This document shows, piece by piece, positions 61,801 through 64,000 of a DNA stretch of 64,000 nucleotides. Numbering within the stretch: position 1 is the stretch's first letter; each line of letters begins with the position of its first letter. The notes under the pieces are model-generated. The model was not told where the DNA came from. It saw nothing but the letters and a program-made list of their open reading frames with translations, and ran no database searches. The position numbers and the translations under genes were made by a program. Source of the stretch: Cytophagales bacterium (lineage in GTDB: Bacteria > Bacteroidota > Bacteroidia > Cytophagales > Cyclobacteriaceae); NCBI GenBank assembly GCA_022360015.1, contig JAKSDQ010000158.1, forward strand, positions 1 to 64,000, read 5' to 3'.

Positions 61801-61978
61801 GCCATATGGAATCCAGGTATTGCCTTTTCTTATTGAAATCCAGTACTCCGCTTTGATCTGTAGCATACGCGATAGCATCATTCTGCACACCGTTGGCTTT
61901 GAAGGTAAACGACAGATAGTACAAACACAACAATGTGACCAGTACTGTCAGGATAATCACTGCGCCTTTGTTTTGCAT
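58892..61978 (-). CDS. secDF: Protein translocase subunit SecDF fusion
   Basis: LGLDLQGGMHVTLEV; FERIREELRNG; second half LGVDFKGGRSYVVSF; IGYSINDTVVVFDRIRETL. Confidence 0.97.
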   Translation of the reverse strand: MQNKGAVIILTVLVTLLCLYYLSFTFKANGVQNDAIAYATDQSGVLDFNKKRQYLDSIWHEPVYNLFGIEYTYEDVKKNELALGLDLQGGMHVTLEVTPDEIIKSLAGNTKDQTFLQALEEAKKLQRNSQAAFSDLFYQAYSDLGGQDQRLVEIFSNSANRDRISLQSSVSDVLELIREEIDGAIDRSFNILRTRVDQFGTSQPNIQRIQGTNRIQIELPGVEDVDRVRKLLQGVAKLEFWEVADFQEYAASINAISELLLDEKLAKSDTLPLTDDQEAASTDDALSSLLPDDSTAKDTTQVEEESLADQLEGSDTTSSALDSLANQQVSPLQELLSIQFDKEGQAYLFSNLRDTARLNRIFNREDVKSLFPPSVVFKWQVKPDTRPDDGTVSDLLELHALRVGRGGKAPLTGEVITNAYQGRDEVNRPAVHMVMNASGAKRWRRLTAANINRRIAIVLDNKVISAPNVSSEIPNGQSVISGNFTIDETIDMANLLKAGKLPAPTRIVSEAIIGPTLGQESIAQGITSIIVGLGIVVLFMIFYYAKGGLVANSALAFNIFFIFGILAQFKTALTLPGIAGIVLTIGMSIDANVLIFERIREELRNGVTLLKAISNGYQKAFWSIFDANFTTLLTAVILALIGEGPVKGFAVTLIIGIFCSFFTAVFVTRLIMIWLSGKGDQSKISFATPFSKGLLSNVNWEFLSKRKKAYFASVSIILIGITALLIKGGLNLGVDFKGGRSYVVSFAQPQVTSEVETALQDDFENTGTEVKTFGASNKLKITTSYLVDDEATDADNKVRAALIKGLEEFSGQQFIADDSKVDETHFTILSSEKVGATIADDIKSSSQQAIFFSLIVIFLYILIRFRKWQFGLGAIVALFHDTLIVISAFSIARVLGITYEVDQVFIAAMLTIIGYSINDTVVVFDRIRETLGLRGTANLEKTFNLSINNTISRTLITSATTLFVVLVLFLFGGAVLKGFSFALLVGILVGTYSSIFVATPVVIDLTKKLLAKEKEPVKQKAEPVKQKV

Positions 61979-62080
61979 TTTATTAAAGTTTATGGTTTAT
62001 AGCTTAATTAATTTTTGGGAATGAAAACTGTCAGTTTTGTCAGATAAAACTGCACTTTTCGGTATTAAGAGGAAGTCCGG

Positions 62081-62467
62081 CTACGGAGCATTGGGGCTTA
62101 TGATAAACCTGAAGAGGGTATTAAAATATTCTGAATTGTCAACAGGTTCATCAAAATCCCTGAAATGAATAATTTCACTTACCTGTGTTAATTCCTGAAT
62201 CAGATAGGACTCAAAATGAAGGTCTATATGGATAAAGTTGATAATCGCCTGGAAGGTTACCATGGCTATTTCCGCCGAGGTATTATCCTGCTTACCTGAA
62301 TCATCATTGGTCACTTCCATCCGGTTGACTTGCTCCGCTCCAACCATATAGGTGGAAACTGCACCCATAAAGGTGGCGAGCGTAAGCACCAGCACCGTTA
62401 AACGTGACAAAACCGATTTGTTTATCCAGTATTTCATTTTGTAGCCTGTAAAGCTAGGCATATTCAA
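62081..62467 (-). CDS. Hypothetical membrane-anchored protein, 128 aa
   Basis: N-terminal hydrophobic segment VLSRLTVLVLTLATFMGAVSTYMVG; convincing ORF without clear family. Confidence 0.55.
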   Translation of the reverse strand: MNMPSFTGYKMKYWINKSVLSRLTVLVLTLATFMGAVSTYMVGAEQVNRMEVTNDDSGKQDNTSAEIAMVTFQAIINFIHIDLHFESYLIQELTQVSEIIHFRDFDEPVDNSEYFNTLFRFIISPNAP

Positions 62468-62626
62468 TTAAAATTCAATGCTTTAATTGACGAAATCTGC
62501 TGGTCAGGCAAAGGAAAATAACATTGGAAATGTTTTTGGCATGAATCATTTTTATTTTGCAACCTAAGTTCTGTATGACAGTTAAAATAAGCGTACCAAA
62601 TTATTGTCTTATCATCTGTTTTTATT

Positions 62627-63277
62627 ATGCAAATTGTTTCATTAAATACCGGTCAGATCAGGGAAATAAATCAAAATGGTAAAATCATTACCACAGCGAT
62701 TTACAAAACGCCGGTCGACCGATCCCTGGAAGTCCATAGCCTGGGTATTGAAGGCGATCAACAGGCAGATTTACGCGTTCATGGAGGTGTGGATAAGGCG
62801 GTGTATGCTTATCCCGCAGAACATTATGATTACTGGCAAAAATTGCTGAACAGCAACGAATTGCCCTACGGTATGTTCGGAGAAAATATTACCACCTCCG
62901 GCTATCCGGAGGATCAGGTTTATTTTGGTGACGTGTTCCAAGCCGGCACAGCCGAATTGCAGGTTACCAGGCCGCGTCAGCCTTGTTCAAAGTTAAATTT
63001 AAAATTCAATGATAATCGAATGGCCAAAAAATTTCTGGCCAGTGGTAGAAGTGGTTTTTACTTTCGTGTATTGAAACCTGGCAGGATAAAAGCAGGGGAT
63101 CCGTTTATCAGAGTTGCCACATCTCCGGATAGATTCTCTATTCATGAGTTTAATGTGGTTTATAGTAAGGAAAAAAATAATATAGGTTTGTTGAAGAAGG
63201 TTGTAAAGGTAAAGGATGTTCCTTTGAAGTACAGGGAGCAGTTTAGGGAGCATCTTAATGGTTTATTGGAGGTTTAG
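62627..63277 (+). CDS. MOSC-domain protein (YiiM-like)
   Basis: LGIEGDQQADLRVHGGVDKAVYAYPAEHYDYW; YGMFGENITTSGYPEDQVYFGDVFQAG; VTRPRQPCSKL. Confidence 0.93.
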   Translation: MQIVSLNTGQIREINQNGKIITTAIYKTPVDRSLEVHSLGIEGDQQADLRVHGGVDKAVYAYPAEHYDYWQKLLNSNELPYGMFGENITTSGYPEDQVYFGDVFQAGTAELQVTRPRQPCSKLNLKFNDNRMAKKFLASGRSGFYFRVLKPGRIKAGDPFIRVATSPDRFSIHEFNVVYSKEKNNIGLLKKVVKVKDVPLKYREQFREHLNGLLEV

Positions 63278-63480
63278 GTAGTGGGGTAGAGGGCGGATGG
63301 AATGATGAGGTAGTGGAATAATAGATTGAGGTAGTGGAGTAATAGATTGTTAGGGTGGTGGAATAATGGATTGGTGGGAAAGTGGAATAGTGGGATTTTG
63401 GGGTAGTGGGAAGTTAGAATTTCGGGATAGTGGGGCATGGTCGAGGGGAGGTGTGCAGGATATTGGATTGAGCAGGTGTT
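63268..63480. repeat. G-rich degenerate intergenic repeat tract
   Basis: Recurrent GGTAGTGGAATAATAGATT, GGTGGTGGAATAATGGATT and AGTGGAATAGTGGGA words. Confidence 0.65.
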
Positions 63481-63581
63481 AAGTTTTTGTTAACTTTCAT
63501 AGAATTGGGTTTTTCGGCCTATTCAACTGGATAAAAAATGATTATTTTCGGGCTTTAAGTTTTCAAAAGCACATGCGGTAA

Positions 63582-64000
63582 ATGAAATTCAAAAAAGAGA
63601 AAATCCATTCTCTTATTGACGCCATAGAGGTCATAATACGGCGGTTAAAGCAGGCTGAAAATGACCAGACACATTTGTTGGAAGAAATACACCCTAATGC
63701 ACGATTAAGTGCGATGAATCTTATTCATTATCGTAATCTCAGGGAATATGATATCCGTGATGTGCAGAAAAAGCTCGGCAACATGGGGCTTTCGCGACTG
63801 GCCAAAGCAGAGTCGCATATTATGGCCAGTTTGATATCGCTGGAACAGATCCTCCGAAAAATGTGTGAAGAACCGGTTGACGAAAATTCAAAACCACCGT
63901 TTTCTATTAAAAAAGGACAAAAGATACTGGCCGCAAATACTAAATCATTGTTTGGCTACCGTTCAAAAAACAGGCGCGTTAGAATAATGGTAACGCAACC
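63582..64000 (+). CDS. Pyruvate kinase-like protein, N-terminal part, truncated by window end
   Basis: MKFKKEKIHSLIDAIEVIIRRLKQ...HPNARLSAMNLIHYRNLREYDIRDVQKKLGNMGLSRLAKAESHIMASLISLEQIL resembles the N-terminal extension of long pyruvate-kinase-family proteins. Confidence 0.6.
   Translation, partial: MKFKKEKIHSLIDAIEVIIRRLKQAENDQTHLLEEIHPNARLSAMNLIHYRNLREYDIRDVQKKLGNMGLSRLAKAESHIMASLISLEQILRKMCEEPVDENSKPPFSIKKGQKILAANTKSLFGYRSKNRRVRIMVTQ

Noticed and set aside
1-64000. CRISPR arrays, rRNA, tRNA, integrases, IS transposases, prophage genes
   Set aside because: Looked for regular spaced repeats, tRNA-like TTCGANTCC arms and recombinase motifs; none convincing by eye. A tRNAscan/Infernal run would settle the RNA genes.

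Overview
Chromosomal window from a Bacteroidota genome, probably Cytophagales-like. That placement is inferred from the SecDF fusion, the long SecA, SusC/TonB-type receptor, T9SS sorting domain, and GIN and LVIVD proteins. About 50 credible genes are present, mostly housekeeping: rpsP-rimM-trmD-rplS, dapF, secA, sucA-sucB-lpd, lysC, ribH, pdhA, recF, ruvB, apbE and secDF. No rRNA, tRNA, CRISPR array, prophage or IS transposase was recognised. The most interesting signals are: (1) a Panacea (DUF4065) gene overlapping by 4 nt a small single-TM protein gene that looks frameshifted, i.e. a possible PanA/PanT-like toxin-antitoxin module; (2) two dispersed nested-palindrome elements in opposite orientation, one with perfect 26-bp terminal inverted repeats around a perfect 27-bp hairpin; (3) an 85-bp near-identical duplication of the 3' end of a beta-barrel-like gene, 1.9 kb away; (4) a perfect 15-bp dyad covering the start codon of a radical SAM gene; (5) a ribosomal protein S16 with a ~190-aa Ala/Glu/Thr-rich tail; (6) a candidate structured RNA with its own terminator; (7) two unannotated small ORFs; (8) G-rich degenerate intergenic repeats at two loci. 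All family calls come from reading the sequences by eye; no database search was run.
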